This document shows, one piece after another, positions 1 to 10,054 of a stretch of DNA of 64,000 bases. The stretch spans positions 1 through 64,000 of the forward strand of contig JAFARE010000018.1 of assembly GCA_019245575.1 (NCBI GenBank), written 5' to 3'. The DNA is from Candidatus Dormiibacterota bacterium (lineage in GTDB: Bacteria > Chloroflexota > Dormibacteria > Aeolococcales > Aeolococcaceae). The notes under the pieces were generated by a model. It worked only from the letters and a program-made list of their open reading frames with translations. It searched no databases and was not told where the DNA came from. Positions within the stretch are counted from its first letter, which is position 1. Each line of letters opens with the position of its first letter. A program made the position numbers and the translations under genes.

Positions 1-290
1 TGGGACGCGTCGACCTCAAGGCCCACGACCCGATGACCGGCGACACCGTCGAGCTGGAGGGACGGCAGGTCACGGACAACACCAACAACACGCTGGTGAA
101 GGGCAACTTCGAGATCGAGATGCACGGAACGCTCTACGACGAGTCCGTGAGCGGTCAGTCGCCGCCGAAGGCGGTCGGCACGGGTGAGCTCGAGTGCGAC
201 ACGAACGCCACACCGGAGGTCGTTCCCCACGGCCCACCACCGCCGTACTTCTCCAGCGAGCTGGGCGACAACCCCACGGAGAACTCGTGA
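1..290 (+). CDS. 3' end of an unrecognised protein
   Basis: The frame is open from the first complete codon at position 3 to a TGA at 288-290, so the start lies outside the window. About 95 residues are visible. They are hydrophilic, rich in Thr, Glu, Gly and Pro, and end in a Pro-rich stretch (HGPPPPYF) and an acidic tail. No cysteine pair, membrane segment or known motif is visible and I do not recognise the family. An ATG at 33 is in frame but need not be the start. It lies upstream of, and is separate from, the ilv promoter at 332-361. Confidence 0.5.
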   Translation, partial: GRVDLKAHDPMTGDTVELEGRQVTDNTNNTLVKGNFEIEMHGTLYDESVSGQSPPKAVGTGELECDTNATPEVVPHGPPPPYFSSELGDNPTENS

Positions 291-331
291 GCGCAGACCG
301 GCCACGTCACGGCGCTTTCACCAATTCAGAG

Positions 332-361
332 TTGACGCGAAGCGGGGAGTGCCCCCATACT
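332..361 (+). promoter_or_regulatory. Promoter of the ilv/leu leader transcript
   Basis: TTGACG (332-337) and CATACT (356-361) are separated by 18 nt. Transcription would start near 368, only a few bases before the leader ATG at 371, so the leader peptide would be read from a nearly leaderless RNA. That fits the absence of a well-placed Shine-Dalgarno sequence before 371. Inferred from hexamer match and spacing. Confidence 0.6.
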
Positions 362-370
362 CCGCCGCCA

Positions 371-460
371 ATGACCTACGGCGCCGTCCTGGTTCTGATT
401 CTGGGCCTGCTCATTGGGAGCGGGGCCCTTCGCCTTCAGACCAGGCGCGCGCAGACGTAG
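371..460 (+). CDS. Branched-chain amino acid leader peptide
   Basis: This is a 29-codon ORF, ATG to TAG. Residues 6-15 read V-L-V-L-I-L-G-L-L-I, so nine of ten codons are Val, Leu or Ile, the end products of the operon that follows. Such clustering is the hallmark of ilv/leu leader peptides that sense charged tRNA by ribosome stalling. The control codons (386-415) end directly before the antiterminator segment at 416-430, and a strong intrinsic terminator follows at 488-523. The basic C-terminus (LQTRRAQT) shows no function. No ribosome binding site is evident, and the predicted transcription start a few bases upstream suggests leaderless initiation. The sequence, geometry and downstream ilvB all point to attenuation rather than a functional protein. 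Confidence 0.8.
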   Translation: MTYGAVLVLILGLLIGSGALRLQTRRAQT

Positions 461-502
461 GCAGATCAGCAGAACCGGGTCAAAGGCAAAGGGCCCCCTC
501 CT
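416..502 (+). promoter_or_regulatory. Antiterminator pairing of the ilv attenuator
   Basis: Segment 416-430 (GGGAGCGGGGCCCTT) mimics the 3' arm of the terminator and can pair with its 5' arm. 422-430 pairs with 489-497 over 9 bp, C421 bulges, and 417-420 pairs with 498-501, with a G-U at 416/502. This excludes the 3:4 terminator hairpin. A ribosome held early in the Val/Leu/Ile run leaves 416-430 free, giving read-through. A ribosome that reaches the stop at 460 disrupts it, giving termination. Pairings are read from sequence; the dynamics are inferred. Confidence 0.7.
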
Positions 503-523
503 CGGAGGGGGCCCTTTCTTTTT
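488..523 (+). terminator. Intrinsic terminator (ilv attenuator)
   Basis: A perfect 13-bp stem (488-500 with 505-517) has a CTCG loop and is followed by a U tract (519-523). It lies 27 nt after the leader-peptide stop and before the first structural gene, so it acts inside the transcription unit. Confidence 0.9.
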
Positions 524-546
524 GCCCACAGCACAGGAGGCCGACG

Positions 547-738
547 ATGCCAGGCACCCCGCAGCGACCGGAACACTGGATGCGCATGCAGCCGCGTCAC
601 GACATGAACGCGCACATCCGGCGTGGCGCTGACAGCTCCAGCCGTGCCGATGTGGCGAGCCGCGCGCGCGACGGTCAGCAGCCCGACGGCGCCGAAGCGT
701 TCGTGCGCGAATCGATCCGCGATCGTTACTACCGCTGA
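547..738 (+). CDS. Small hydrophilic protein ahead of ilvB
   Basis: This 63-residue ORF starts with ATG 547, preceded by a strong ribosome binding site (AGGAGG at 535-540, 6-nt spacing), the best in this operon. It ends at 738, 7 nt before the ilvB ATG at 746, so it may couple translation into ilvB. The product is rich in Arg, Asp, Ser and Gln, has no membrane segment, and ends in a basic/aromatic tail (ESIRDRYYR). I do not recognise it. It lies downstream of the attenuator and is made only when the operon is read through. It could be a real small protein or a translation-priming ORF. Confidence 0.55.
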   Translation: MPGTPQRPEHWMRMQPRHDMNAHIRRGADSSSRADVASRARDGQQPDGAEAFVRESIRDRYYR

Positions 739-745
739 GCGCGGG

Positions 746-2473
746 ATGATCGAGACGGCTGCCGTGACGCCGCTCAGCGAGGTGGCGTCACGCCGCCTGA
801 CGGGCGCGCAGATCGCGCTCGAGACGCTGGTGCAGGAGGGGGTCGACACGATCTTCGGCTACCCCGGCGGCGCCAATCTGTGGCTGTACCGCTGGCTTCC
901 GGCGTATCCGCAGCTGCGCCACGTGCTGGTGCGCCACGAGCAGGGCGGAGCGCACGCCGCGGACGGGTACGCGCGCAGCAAGCGCGGCGCCGTGGGAGTT
1001 GTCTTCGCCACCAGCGGGCCAGGCGCGCTCAACCTGGTGACAGGTCTCGCCACCGCGTACATGGACTCGGTCCCAGTCGTGGCCATCACCGGCCAGGTGC
1101 CGAGCACCGCCATCGGGACGGACAGCTTCCAGGAGTCGGACGTCATCGGCTCGACGATGTCGGTGGTGAAGCACTCGTACCTGATCACCAGCGTCGACGA
1201 CGTGGCGCCGGTCATTCGGGAAGCGTTCCATGTGGCGCGCACGGGCCGGCCCGGGCCGGTGCTCATCGACTTCCCCAAGGACCTGCAGGCGGCGGCGACC
1301 GAGCACGTGCGCGATGACACTCCGGTGCGGCTGCGCTCCTACCTGGCGCCGCCACCTCCGGACAGCGCAAAGCTGCGCCGCGTGGCGCAGCTCATCCGCG
1401 ACGCCAGGCGGCCGGTGATCCTCGCCGGACGGGGCGTGATCATCGCGCAGGCCGAGGAAGAGCTCATCGAGCTCGCGCATCTCGCATCGATCCCTGTGGG
1501 CTGGACACTCCTCGGCACCGGCGCCTTCCCGCTGCAGGATCCGCTCGCGCTCCAGATGGTCGGATTCATGGGCGCGGGCTACACCAACAAGGCGGTGTGC
1601 GACGCCGATCTTCTGATCATGGTCGGCATGCGATGCGACGACCGGGTGACCACGCGGCTCGACTCGTTCGCCCCGAGGGTGGAGCACCTGGTGCACATCG
1701 ACATCGATCCTGCCGAGATCGGCAAGAACGTGGTGCCGCACGTGAGCCTGGTCAGCGACGCCGGCGCCGCGCTGCGTGCGCTGATCCCGCTGGTCGAGCC
1801 CAAGCGGGAGCACGAGTGGCTGACGCAGATCGACCAGTGGCGCGAGGAGCACCCCGTCCGCTACATGCGGCGCAACGGGTTGCTGCAACCGCAGGAGGTG
1901 CTCGAGGCCATGTACGCGCGCTGCAACGATGAGGCGATCGTGCTCGCCGACGTCGGCCAGAACCAGATCTGGGCGGCGCTCTGGTTCAACTACGCGCGTC
2001 CCGGGACGTTCATCAACTCGGGCGGCACCGGGACCATGGGCTATGCCTTCCCCGCGTCGATGGGCGTGAAGCTGGCCAATCCGTCCAAGACGGTGTTCTG
2101 CGTCACCGGCGAGGGCGGCTTCGTGATGAACATGCAGGAGATGGCTACCATGGTCGAGAACGACATCGACGTGACCGTCGTCATCCTGAACAACGCGTCA
2201 CTGGGCATGGTGCGCCAGTTCCAGGACGACTTCTACGACGGGGTCCGCTCGGCCGTCGACCTCACGTTCACGCCCGACTTCGTGAAACTGGGCGAGGCAT
2301 TCGGCATGAAGGCGATGACCACCGGCCGGCTCGAGGATGTCGGGCCCATGCTCGACGCCGCCGTCGCGCATCGCGGCCCGGTGCTGCTCAACTTCGACAT
2401 CGACCCCGAGGCCAACGTGTACCCGATCGTTCCGCTGGGCAAGGGCATGCTCGATTTCGTCGAGGCGTCATGA
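746..2473 (+). CDS. ilvB: Acetolactate synthase, large (catalytic) subunit
   Basis: This thiamine-diphosphate enzyme condenses two pyruvates to acetolactate, or pyruvate with 2-oxobutyrate to acetohydroxybutyrate, the first common step of valine, leucine and isoleucine synthesis. The 575-residue length is typical. Visible features are the FGYPGG segment (about 37-42), the cofactor-activating Glu in RHEQGG (about 65), the central FAD/DHAP-synthase-like domain, and the C-terminal TPP/Mg motif starting GEGG (about 455) and running to ILNN (about 486). I chose ATG 746 because the protein then begins just ahead of the conserved TGAQ region. Longer in-frame starts run back through the small upstream ORF. 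The stop overlaps ilvN by 4 nt. Expression is controlled by the upstream attenuator. Confidence 0.95.
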   Translation: MIETAAVTPLSEVASRRLTGAQIALETLVQEGVDTIFGYPGGANLWLYRWLPAYPQLRHVLVRHEQGGAHAADGYARSKRGAVGVVFATSGPGALNLVTGLATAYMDSVPVVAITGQVPSTAIGTDSFQESDVIGSTMSVVKHSYLITSVDDVAPVIREAFHVARTGRPGPVLIDFPKDLQAAATEHVRDDTPVRLRSYLAPPPPDSAKLRRVAQLIRDARRPVILAGRGVIIAQAEEELIELAHLASIPVGWTLLGTGAFPLQDPLALQMVGFMGAGYTNKAVCDADLLIMVGMRCDDRVTTRLDSFAPRVEHLVHIDIDPAEIGKNVVPHVSLVSDAGAALRALIPLVEPKREHEWLTQIDQWREEHPVRYMRRNGLLQPQEVLEAMYARCNDEAIVLADVGQNQIWAALWFNYARPGTFINSGGTGTMGYAFPASMGVKLANPSKTVFCVTGEGGFVMNMQEMATMVENDIDVTVVILNNASLGMVRQFQDDFYDGVRSAVDLTFTPDFVKLGEAFGMKAMTTGRLEDVGPMLDAAVAHRGPVLLNFDIDPEANVYPIVPLGKGMLDFVEAS

Positions 2474-3051
2474 GCCAGACGCGCCTGCTCTCGGTGCTCG
2501 TGGAGAACAAGCCCGGCGTGCTGCAGCGGGTCGCTTCGATGATCCGGCGCCGCGGCTTCAACATCGACTCGCTGTCCGTCGGTCCCACCGAGGACGAGAC
2601 GGTGTCGCGCATGACGATCGCGGTGCACGTGGGCCGCCAGCAGGCCGAGCAGGCCACCAAGCAGCTGGCCAAGCTCATCGACGTCATCACCATCGATGAC
2701 ATCACCGGGATGCGCAACGTGGCGCACGAGCTGCTGCTGGTGCGCATGCACACGCCGCCGGACCGCCGTCCGGAGATCTTCGACCTCGTCGAAGTGTTCC
2801 GCGGCCGCGTGGTCGACGTGGCCTCGAACACGTCGATCATCGAGCTGACCGGCAGCACCGAGAAGGTCGACAACTTCATCGAATTGATGCGTCCGTACGG
2901 CATCAAGGAGATGGCGCGCAGCGGCGCCGTGGCGCTGGTGCGCGGCGAGCAGGCGCGCATCCGTCTCGTCGACTTCGATGTGGCCGCCCGCGCGGAGCGT
3001 GAGCCGGCCGCGGTGACGGGCGCCGCCGGCGACACCACCGGCACGGTGTGA
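2470..3051 (+). CDS. ilvN: Acetolactate synthase, small (regulatory) subunit
   Basis: This is the regulatory partner of IlvB, giving activation and valine feedback inhibition. The 193-residue protein starts with an ACT domain (about residues 5-77, containing [10 protein letters not shown] and the [12 protein letters not shown] segment). A C-terminal IlvN domain follows ([18 protein letters not shown] near 98-115). The ATGA overlap with ilvB implies translational coupling and equal synthesis. The C-terminus is a low-complexity Ala/Gly/Thr tail. Confidence 0.93.
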   Translation: MSQTRLLSVLVENKPGVLQRVASMIRRRGFNIDSLSVGPTEDETVSRMTIAVHVGRQQAEQATKQLAKLIDVITIDDITGMRNVAHELLLVRMHTPPDRRPEIFDLVEVFRGRVVDVASNTSIIELTGSTEKVDNFIELMRPYGIKEMARSGAVALVRGEQARIRLVDFDVAARAEREPAAVTGAAGDTTGTV

Positions 3052-3062
3052 GGAGTGACGCG

Positions 3063-4126
<1,064 letters not shown>

Positions 4127-4130
<4 letters not shown>

Positions 4131-5338
4131 CTGCTGAGAAGCTCGAGCGGCTGCGCATCCTCGACACGACGCTGCGCGATGGTGAGCAGTCGCCCGGCGT
4201 CGCGTTCTCGGTCGAGGACAAGCTGAGCATCGCGCTGCAGCTGGCGCGGCTGCGTGTCGACGTCATCGAGGCGGGCTTTCCCGCGTCGTCGCCGGGCGAC
4301 TTTGCCGCTGTGCAGGCAATCGCGGGTCAGGTGCACGGCCCGGTGATCGCTGCGCTGTCGCGATGCTTTGAGCAGGATGTGCGCGCGTGCGCGCAGGCGC
4401 TGCAACCTGCCACGCGTGCGCGCATCCACGTGTTCATCGGCACGTCGCTGATCCACCGTGAGGGACAGCTGCGCATGTCGCGGCGCGAGGTCCTCGACCG
4501 TGCCGTCAGCATGACGGCGCTCGCCGCGAACCTGTGCGGCGACGTCGAGTTCTCGCCCATGGACGCGAGCCGGACGGAGCGCGAGTTCCTGGCGGAGGTC
4601 GTGGCCGCGTGCATCAAGGCGGGGGCGAACACCATCAATCTGCCGGATACCGTCGGCTACACCACGCCGGATGAATGGCGCGATCTCATCGCATGGCTGC
4701 AGGCGCAGGTGCCCGAGCTTGCATCGGTCACCCTCTCGGTCCATTGCCACAACGACCTGGGCCTTGCCACGGCGAACTCGCTCGTCAGCGTTCTCGCCGG
4801 CGCGCGCCAGGTCGAGACCTGCGTCAACGGCATCGGTGAGCGCGCCGGCAACGCCGCGCTGGAGGAGGTCGCGACGGCGATACGGCTGCACCCCGGCGTG
4901 TACGGCGTCGAGACGGGCATCGACCACACGCAGCTGCTTCGCACCTCGCGGCTCGTGTCGCAGCTGACGGGCATGCTTGTGCAGCCTAACAAGGCCGTCG
5001 TCGGCGCGAACGCGTTCGCCCACCACTCGGGCATCCACCAGGACGGCATGCTCAAGGACCGCCGCACCTTCGAGATCATCGAGCCGGAGGACGTCGGCGC
5101 CGGCTCCAGGCTGGTGCTGGGCAAGCTCAGCGGACGGCACGCGCTGCGGGAGCGGCTCGTGCAGTTGGGCTATCGTCTCGATGACGCCGCGGTGCAGCGC
5201 GCGTTCACCCGATTCAAGGCGCTGGCCGACATCAAGCGAGAGGTCACCGACCTGGACCTGGAGGCGATCGTTGCGGATGAGGAGCAGATCCAGCACGTGT
5301 TTCGCCTGGAGCACGTGCAGGTGAGCTACAGCTCCTGA
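4127..5338 (+). CDS. leuA: 2-isopropylmalate synthase, lacking the regulatory domain
   Basis: It condenses acetyl-CoA with 2-oxoisovalerate, the committed step to leucine. The DRE-TIM barrel is complete: [13 protein letters not shown] (about 13-25), [14 protein letters not shown] with metal-binding histidines, [15 protein letters not shown], and the [11 protein letters not shown] lid segment. At 403 residues it stops after the linker helices and lacks the roughly 100-residue C-terminal LeuA dimer/allosteric domain that normally binds leucine. Leucine feedback on this enzyme is therefore unlikely or indirect. It could be a re-specialised homolog such as a homocitrate or citramalate synthase, but its place between ilvC and leuC argues for LeuA. 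The TGATG overlap couples it to leuC. Confidence 0.88.
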
Positions 5339-6756
5339 TGCCGCCGCGCACCCTCTTCGAGAAGATCTGGGACGCGCATGTCGTCGCGCAGGAGCAGGAC
5401 GGCCCGGCCGTCCTCTACGTCGACCTTCACCTGGTGCACGAGGTCACCTCGCCGCAGGCGTTCGAGGCTCTTCGCATCGACGGCCGCCCGGTTCGTCGCC
5501 CCGAGCTCGTGGTGGCCACGATGGACCACAACGTGCCCACCGACGGCCGCGACGGCGATGCGTTGAGCGCGGCGCAGATGGAGGCGCTGCGCAGCAACTG
5601 CGAAGCCAACGGCATCGCATGCTTCGGTCTGGGCCACCGCTGGCAGGGCATCGTGCACGTGATCGGGCCGGAGCTTGGCCTGACCCTGCCCGGCACCGTG
5701 ATGGTGTGCGGCGACTCGCACACGGCGACACACGGAGCCTTCGGTGCCTTCGCCGTGGGCATCGGGACCTCTGAGGTCGAGCAGGTGCTGGCCACGCAGT
5801 GCCTGCGTCAGAGCCCGCCACGCACCATGGAGATCCGGGTGGAGGGCGCGCTGGGTACGGGCGTCACCGCGAAGGACGCGGCGCTCGGCGTGCTGCAGCG
5901 CATCGGTGCCGCCGGCGCCACCGGCCACGTCGTCGAGTACACAGGGTCCGCGGTGGGCGCCATGTCCATGGAGGAGCGCATGACGCTCTGCAACCTCACC
6001 ATCGAGGGAGGCGGCCGCGCCGGCATGGTTGCGCCGGACGCCACCACGTTCGAATACCTGCGCGGCCGGCCCTACGCGCCGCACGGCGACGCGTGGGAGG
6101 CCGCGATTGCGGACTGGCGCACGCTGCCATCGGACGATGGCGCCGTGTACGACCGCGTGGTGCGCATCGACGCGCGAGAGTTCGAACCCACGGTGACCTG
6201 GGGGACGAACCCGACGCAGTCCGTGCCGGTGAGCGGCGTGGTGCCGGACCCCGAGCGGATGGAGGACCCGGCGGCGCGCGAGAGCGCGCGGCGATCGCTG
6301 CAGTACATGGACCTGGTCCCCGGCACGCGCATGCAGGACGTCGCGCTCGACACGGTCTTCATCGGCTCGTGCACCAACAGCCGCATCGAGGATCTGCGTG
6401 CCGCGGCCGGCGTGCTGCGCGGCCGGCGCGTGCACGCCGGTCTGCGCGTGCTCGTTGTCCCCGGTTCCGCGCAGGTGAAGGCGCAGGCCGAGCAAGAGGG
6501 CCTCGACGAGGTGTTCCGCGCCGCCGGCGCGGAGTGGCGCAGCAGCGGGTGCTCGATGTGCCTGGGAATGAACCCCGACATCCTGCAACCGGGGGAGCGA
6601 TGCGCCAGCACCAGCAACCGCAACTTCGAGGGGCGCCAGGGCCGCGGCGGGCGCACGCACCTCGTGTCTCCCACCATGGCCGCGGCGGCCGCGGTCGAGG
6701 GCCACTTCGTCGACGTGCGCGCGTTCGCGACAGCACACGCAGGTCCGGCGCGATGA
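5338..6756 (+). CDS. leuC: 3-isopropylmalate dehydratase, large subunit
   Basis: This [4Fe-4S] subunit isomerises 2- to 3-isopropylmalate and, together with CimA, would also convert citramalate to methylmalate. The 472 residues match the bacterial LeuC type. Visible motifs are [30 protein letters not shown], the cluster ligand in [14 protein letters not shown], and the pair in [12 protein letters not shown]. It overlaps leuA by 1 nt and leuD by 4 nt. It is distinct from the shorter LysT-type paralog at 15491-16720, which belongs to the lysine operon. Confidence 0.95.
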   Translation: MPPRTLFEKIWDAHVVAQEQDGPAVLYVDLHLVHEVTSPQAFEALRIDGRPVRRPELVVATMDHNVPTDGRDGDALSAAQMEALRSNCEANGIACFGLGHRWQGIVHVIGPELGLTLPGTVMVCGDSHTATHGAFGAFAVGIGTSEVEQVLATQCLRQSPPRTMEIRVEGALGTGVTAKDAALGVLQRIGAAGATGHVVEYTGSAVGAMSMEERMTLCNLTIEGGGRAGMVAPDATTFEYLRGRPYAPHGDAWEAAIADWRTLPSDDGAVYDRVVRIDAREFEPTVTWGTNPTQSVPVSGVVPDPERMEDPAARESARRSLQYMDLVPGTRMQDVALDTVFIGSCTNSRIEDLRAAAGVLRGRRVHAGLRVLVVPGSAQVKAQAEQEGLDEVFRAAGAEWRSSGCSMCLGMNPDILQPGERCASTSNRNFEGRQGRGGRTHLVSPTMAAAAAVEGHFVDVRAFATAHAGPAR

Positions 6757-7379
6757 AGCCGTTCCGTCGCGAACATGGCGTGCTCGTGCCCCTGGACCGG
6801 AGTGGCGTCGACACCGACCAGATCATCCCCAAGCAGCACCTCAAGCGCATCGAGCGCAGCGGCTACGGCGACCACCTCTTCGAGGACTGGCGCCGCACGC
6901 CGTCGGGGACCCCGCGCGAGGAGTTCGTGCTCAACATTCCCGCGTACCGGCATGGCTCCGTGCTCGCCGCGGGACGCAACTTCGGCTGCGGCTCGTCGCG
7001 TGAGCACGCGGTGTGGGCGCTGATGGATCACGGCTTCCGCGCCGTCGTGGCGGAATCGTTCGCCGACATCTTCCGGAGCAATGCGCTCAAATGCGGTTTG
7101 CTGCCGGTGACACTCCCGGCGCACCAGGTGCGCGCGCTCCTCGATCTTGCGCTCGAGTCACCGGGTGTCGAGGTGACGGTGGACCTCGAGACGCAGACGG
7201 TCACCGCCGACACGCTGCGCTTCAGCTTCGAGCTGCCGGACGCCGAGCGGCGCGGCCTGCTCGAGGGTCTCGACGACATCGCGCTGACGCTCCGTCACGC
7301 ACCGGACATCGCGGCCCACGAAGCCGGGCGGCCGGCGTGGATGGTGAACCTTCGCCGCGAGGAGGCCGCGCAGGCGTGA
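6753..7379 (+). CDS. leuD: 3-isopropylmalate dehydratase, small subunit
   Basis: This is the swivel-domain partner of LeuC that helps form the substrate site. The 208 residues contain [13 protein letters not shown] (about 19-31) and the substrate-loop motif [20 protein letters not shown] 6753 overlaps the leuC stop (ATGA). The long open frame upstream of it is a shadow of leuC. The GTGA overlap at the end couples it to leuB. Confidence 0.94.
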   Translation: MKPFRREHGVLVPLDRSGVDTDQIIPKQHLKRIERSGYGDHLFEDWRRTPSGTPREEFVLNIPAYRHGSVLAAGRNFGCGSSREHAVWALMDHGFRAVVAESFADIFRSNALKCGLLPVTLPAHQVRALLDLALESPGVEVTVDLETQTVTADTLRFSFELPDAERRGLLEGLDDIALTLRHAPDIAAHEAGRPAWMVNLRREEAAQA

Positions 7380-8473
7380 CCGCGCATCTCGTGATGATCC
7401 GCGGCGACGGCATCGGTCCCGAGGTGTGCGGTGCCGCTGCGGACGTGCTGCTCGCAGTCTGCGAGGCAGCGGGCGTCGACCTGCATGTCGAGGAGGGGCT
7501 GATGGGCGGCCGGGCGATCGATGAGACCGGCACGCCGCTGCCGGACGACACGCGGGACCGCTGTCTGCGCGCCGACGCGGTGCTCTTCGGCGCTCTCGGC
7601 GGCCCGAAGTGGGACCACCTGCGCGGCGAGCAGCGCTGCGAGCAGGGGCTGTTGCGCCTGCGCAAGGCGATGGACGCTTTCGCGAACGTGCGCCCGGTGC
7701 GCGTGCACGCCCGTCTCGCGGGCCGCAGCCCGCTGCGGCGTGACGTGGTCGAGGGGACGGACCTGGTCATCGTGCGCGAGCTCACGGGCGGCGCGTACTT
7801 CGGTCAGCCACGCGAACGCACCGGCAGCGGCCCGGAGGAGACGGCTCGCGACAGCACCGTGTACACCGCTCGTGAGGTCGAGCGCGTCGCGCGTGTGGCA
7901 TTCGAGCTGGCGCGCGCGCGCCGCCGCAAGCTCACCTCGGTGGACAAGGCAAACGTGCTCGTGTCGAGCCAGCTGTGGCGCGACACGGTGGAGCGCGTGG
8001 CGGCGGAGTATCCCGACGTCGAGTTGCAGCACGAGCTCGTCGACTCCTTCGCCATGCACCTCGTGCAGCAGCCGCGCGCGTACGACGTGGTGGTCACAGA
8101 GAACCTGTTCGGCGACATTCTCAGCGATGAGGCAGGCGTGCTCAGCGCTTCGCTCGGGTTGCTGCCGTCCGCCAGCCTCAGCGAGGGCTCGCGCGGTCTG
8201 TACGAGCCCATCCACGGAAGCGCGCCCGACATCGCGGGGCGTGGCATCGCCAATCCCTACGGCGCGATCCTTTCCGCGGCGCTCCTGCTGCGGCACTCGC
8301 TGCAGCGCGACGACCTGGCACTCGCAATCGAGGCCGCCGTCGACGACTGCATCACCGAGGACCTGCTCACCCCGGACCTCGGCGGCACGCTGACCACCGC
8401 GGAGGTCAGCACCCACGTGCGTCGCGAGGCCACGCGGCGCGCAGCGAGCCCCGCCCTGGAGCCGGCGCCCTGA
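7376..8473 (+). CDS. leuB: 3-isopropylmalate dehydrogenase
   Basis: This NAD-dependent oxidative decarboxylase of 3-isopropylmalate also acts on 3-methylmalate in the citramalate route. The GTG start overlaps the leuD stop and gives 365 residues. Landmarks are GDGIGPEV near the N-terminus, GALGGPKWD, the substrate segment LLRLRKAMDAFANVRPVR, VRELTGGAYFGQP, the catalytic Lys in DKANVL, the metal-binding Asp in FGDILSDEAG, and the NAD-binding HGSAPDIAGRGIANP. No homoisocitrate dehydrogenase gene occurs in the lysine operon, so this enzyme might also serve there, but nothing in the sequence proves it. Confidence 0.93.
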   Translation: MTAHLVMIRGDGIGPEVCGAAADVLLAVCEAAGVDLHVEEGLMGGRAIDETGTPLPDDTRDRCLRADAVLFGALGGPKWDHLRGEQRCEQGLLRLRKAMDAFANVRPVRVHARLAGRSPLRRDVVEGTDLVIVRELTGGAYFGQPRERTGSGPEETARDSTVYTAREVERVARVAFELARARRRKLTSVDKANVLVSSQLWRDTVERVAAEYPDVELQHELVDSFAMHLVQQPRAYDVVVTENLFGDILSDEAGVLSASLGLLPSASLSEGSRGLYEPIHGSAPDIAGRGIANPYGAILSAALLLRHSLQRDDLALAIEAAVDDCITEDLLTPDLGGTLTTAEVSTHVRREATRRAASPALEPAP

Positions 8474-10041
8474 AGTCGCTCGAGCTGTACGACACCACGC
8501 TTCGCGACGGGGCGCAGGGAGTGGGCATCAGCTTCTCGACATCGGACAAGCTGCGCATCACCGAGCTGCTCGACGAGCTCGGCGTGACGGTCATCGAAGG
8601 CGGCTGGCCCGGCGCCAACGCAACCGACACCGCGTACTTTGCAGCGATGCGCGGCCGGCGGCTGCGACACGCGCGCCTGGCCGCGTTCGGCGCCACGCGG
8701 AGGCCGGGTGTGGCCGCGTCCGACGACCTCCAGCTGCGCGCCCTGCTTGACGCGGGCACGGCGATCGTCACGCTGGTGGGCAAGGCGTGGAGCCGTCAGG
8801 TCGTCGACGTTCTGCGCGCCAGTCCCGAGGAGAACCTGCGGATGATCACGGACTCCGTCGCCTGGATGGCGCAGCACGGACGCGACGTGGTGTTCGACGC
8901 CGAGCACTTCTTCGACGGGTACCGCGCTGATCCCGATTACGCCTTGAGGTGCGTGGAGGCGGCGCTCGCCGCCGGCGCTTGGCGCGTGGCGCTGTGCGAC
9001 ACCAACGGCGGGACGCTTCCCCACGAGGTCGAGCGCGTCGTCCACGCCGCCGTCGAGCGCTTCGGCCCGGTCGTGGGCATCCACTGTCACGACGACACCG
9101 GCTGCGCTGTGGCCAGCACGCTGGCGGCGGTTCGTGCCGGCGCCGTGCAGGTGCAGGGGTGCGTCAACGGCTACGGCGAGCGCACCGGCAACGCAAATCT
9201 CTGCACGCTGATTCCCAACCTGCAGATCAAGCTGGGGCGCGCCGTCGTCGACGACGAACAGCTGCGCCGGCTCACCGCCATCGCGCGCGACGTCGCGGAG
9301 ATCGCCAACATCGCGCCGCCTCACTCCGCTCCGTACATCGGCAGCGCCGCGTTCACCCACAAGGGCGGCCAGCACGTCGACGCCATGGTCAAGGCGGCGT
9401 ACACGTACCAGCACGTCGACCCGGCGCGCGTGGGCAACAGGCGCCGCACCGTCGTGAGCGAGCAGTCCGGGAAGGCGACCGTGCGCACCAAGGCGGCGGA
9501 CCTCGGCGTCGATGTGAGCGACGATCCCGCCGTGCTCCGCCGCGTCAACGACGAGGTCAAGCGCTTGGAGCACCGCGGCTACGCGTTCGAAGGCGCCGAA
9601 GCGTCGTTCGAGCTGCTGGTGCATCGGGCGCGCGGACGTGCGGCCCCGTTCAGGACGGTGGACTACATCGCCCTGGTGGAGTGCCGCGAGGGCGGCGCCC
9701 TCGTGTGCGAGGCGACGGTGAAGGTAGAGGTCGACGGGGTGGTGACGCACACCGCCGCGGACGGCAACGGCCCGGTCAACGCGCTGGACGCCGCGCTGCG
9801 CAAGGCCCTGACGCCGCGATTCCCCGACCTGGCCGCGACGCAGCTATTCGACTACAAGGTGCGCGTGCTCGACGGCCGCGACGGCACCGCTGCCGGCGTG
9901 CGCGTGCTGATCGAGAGCGGCGACCACCACCGGCGCTGGAGCACGGTGGGCTGCAGCACGAACATCATCGAGGCGTCGTGGATCGCCCTGTGCGACGCCT
10001 TCGAGTACGCGGCCCTTGCCAGACGGCACCGGGCAGCGTGA
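8470..10041 (+). CDS. cimA: Citramalate synthase
   Basis: It condenses pyruvate with acetyl-CoA to (R)-citramalate, entering isoleucine synthesis without threonine. LeuCD and LeuB then yield 2-oxobutyrate for IlvB. The long 523-residue form has the DRE-TIM barrel (LYDTTLRDGAQGVGISF, HCHDDTGCAVASTLA, NGYGERTGNANLCTLIPNLQ, and a THKGGQHVDAM lid). It also has a full C-terminal dimer domain (YKVRVLDGRDGTAAGVRVLIESGDHH, divided here only in my reading). A GTG at 8521 would remove the catalytic DTTLRDG segment, so the start must be upstream. The only nearby candidate is CTG 8470, overlapping the leuB stop as CTGA. The exact start is inferred. Confidence 0.88.
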   Translation: MKSLELYDTTLRDGAQGVGISFSTSDKLRITELLDELGVTVIEGGWPGANATDTAYFAAMRGRRLRHARLAAFGATRRPGVAASDDLQLRALLDAGTAIVTLVGKAWSRQVVDVLRASPEENLRMITDSVAWMAQHGRDVVFDAEHFFDGYRADPDYALRCVEAALAAGAWRVALCDTNGGTLPHEVERVVHAAVERFGPVVGIHCHDDTGCAVASTLAAVRAGAVQVQGCVNGYGERTGNANLCTLIPNLQIKLGRAVVDDEQLRRLTAIARDVAEIANIAPPHSAPYIGSAAFTHKGGQHVDAMVKAAYTYQHVDPARVGNRRRTVVSEQSGKATVRTKAADLGVDVSDDPAVLRRVNDEVKRLEHRGYAFEGAEASFELLVHRARGRAAPFRTVDYIALVECREGGALVCEATVKVEVDGVVTHTAADGNGPVNALDAALRKALTPRFPDLAATQLFDYKVRVLDGRDGTAAGVRVLIESGDHHRRWSTVGCSTNIIEASWIALCDAFEYAALARRHRAA

Positions 10042-10054
10042 AGATCATCGGGCC

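Noticed and set aside
788-1888. 366-codon antisense frame over ilvB
   Set aside because: High-GC shadow frame. ilvB on the plus strand has all expected motifs, and the antisense product is His/Arg-rich without a fold.
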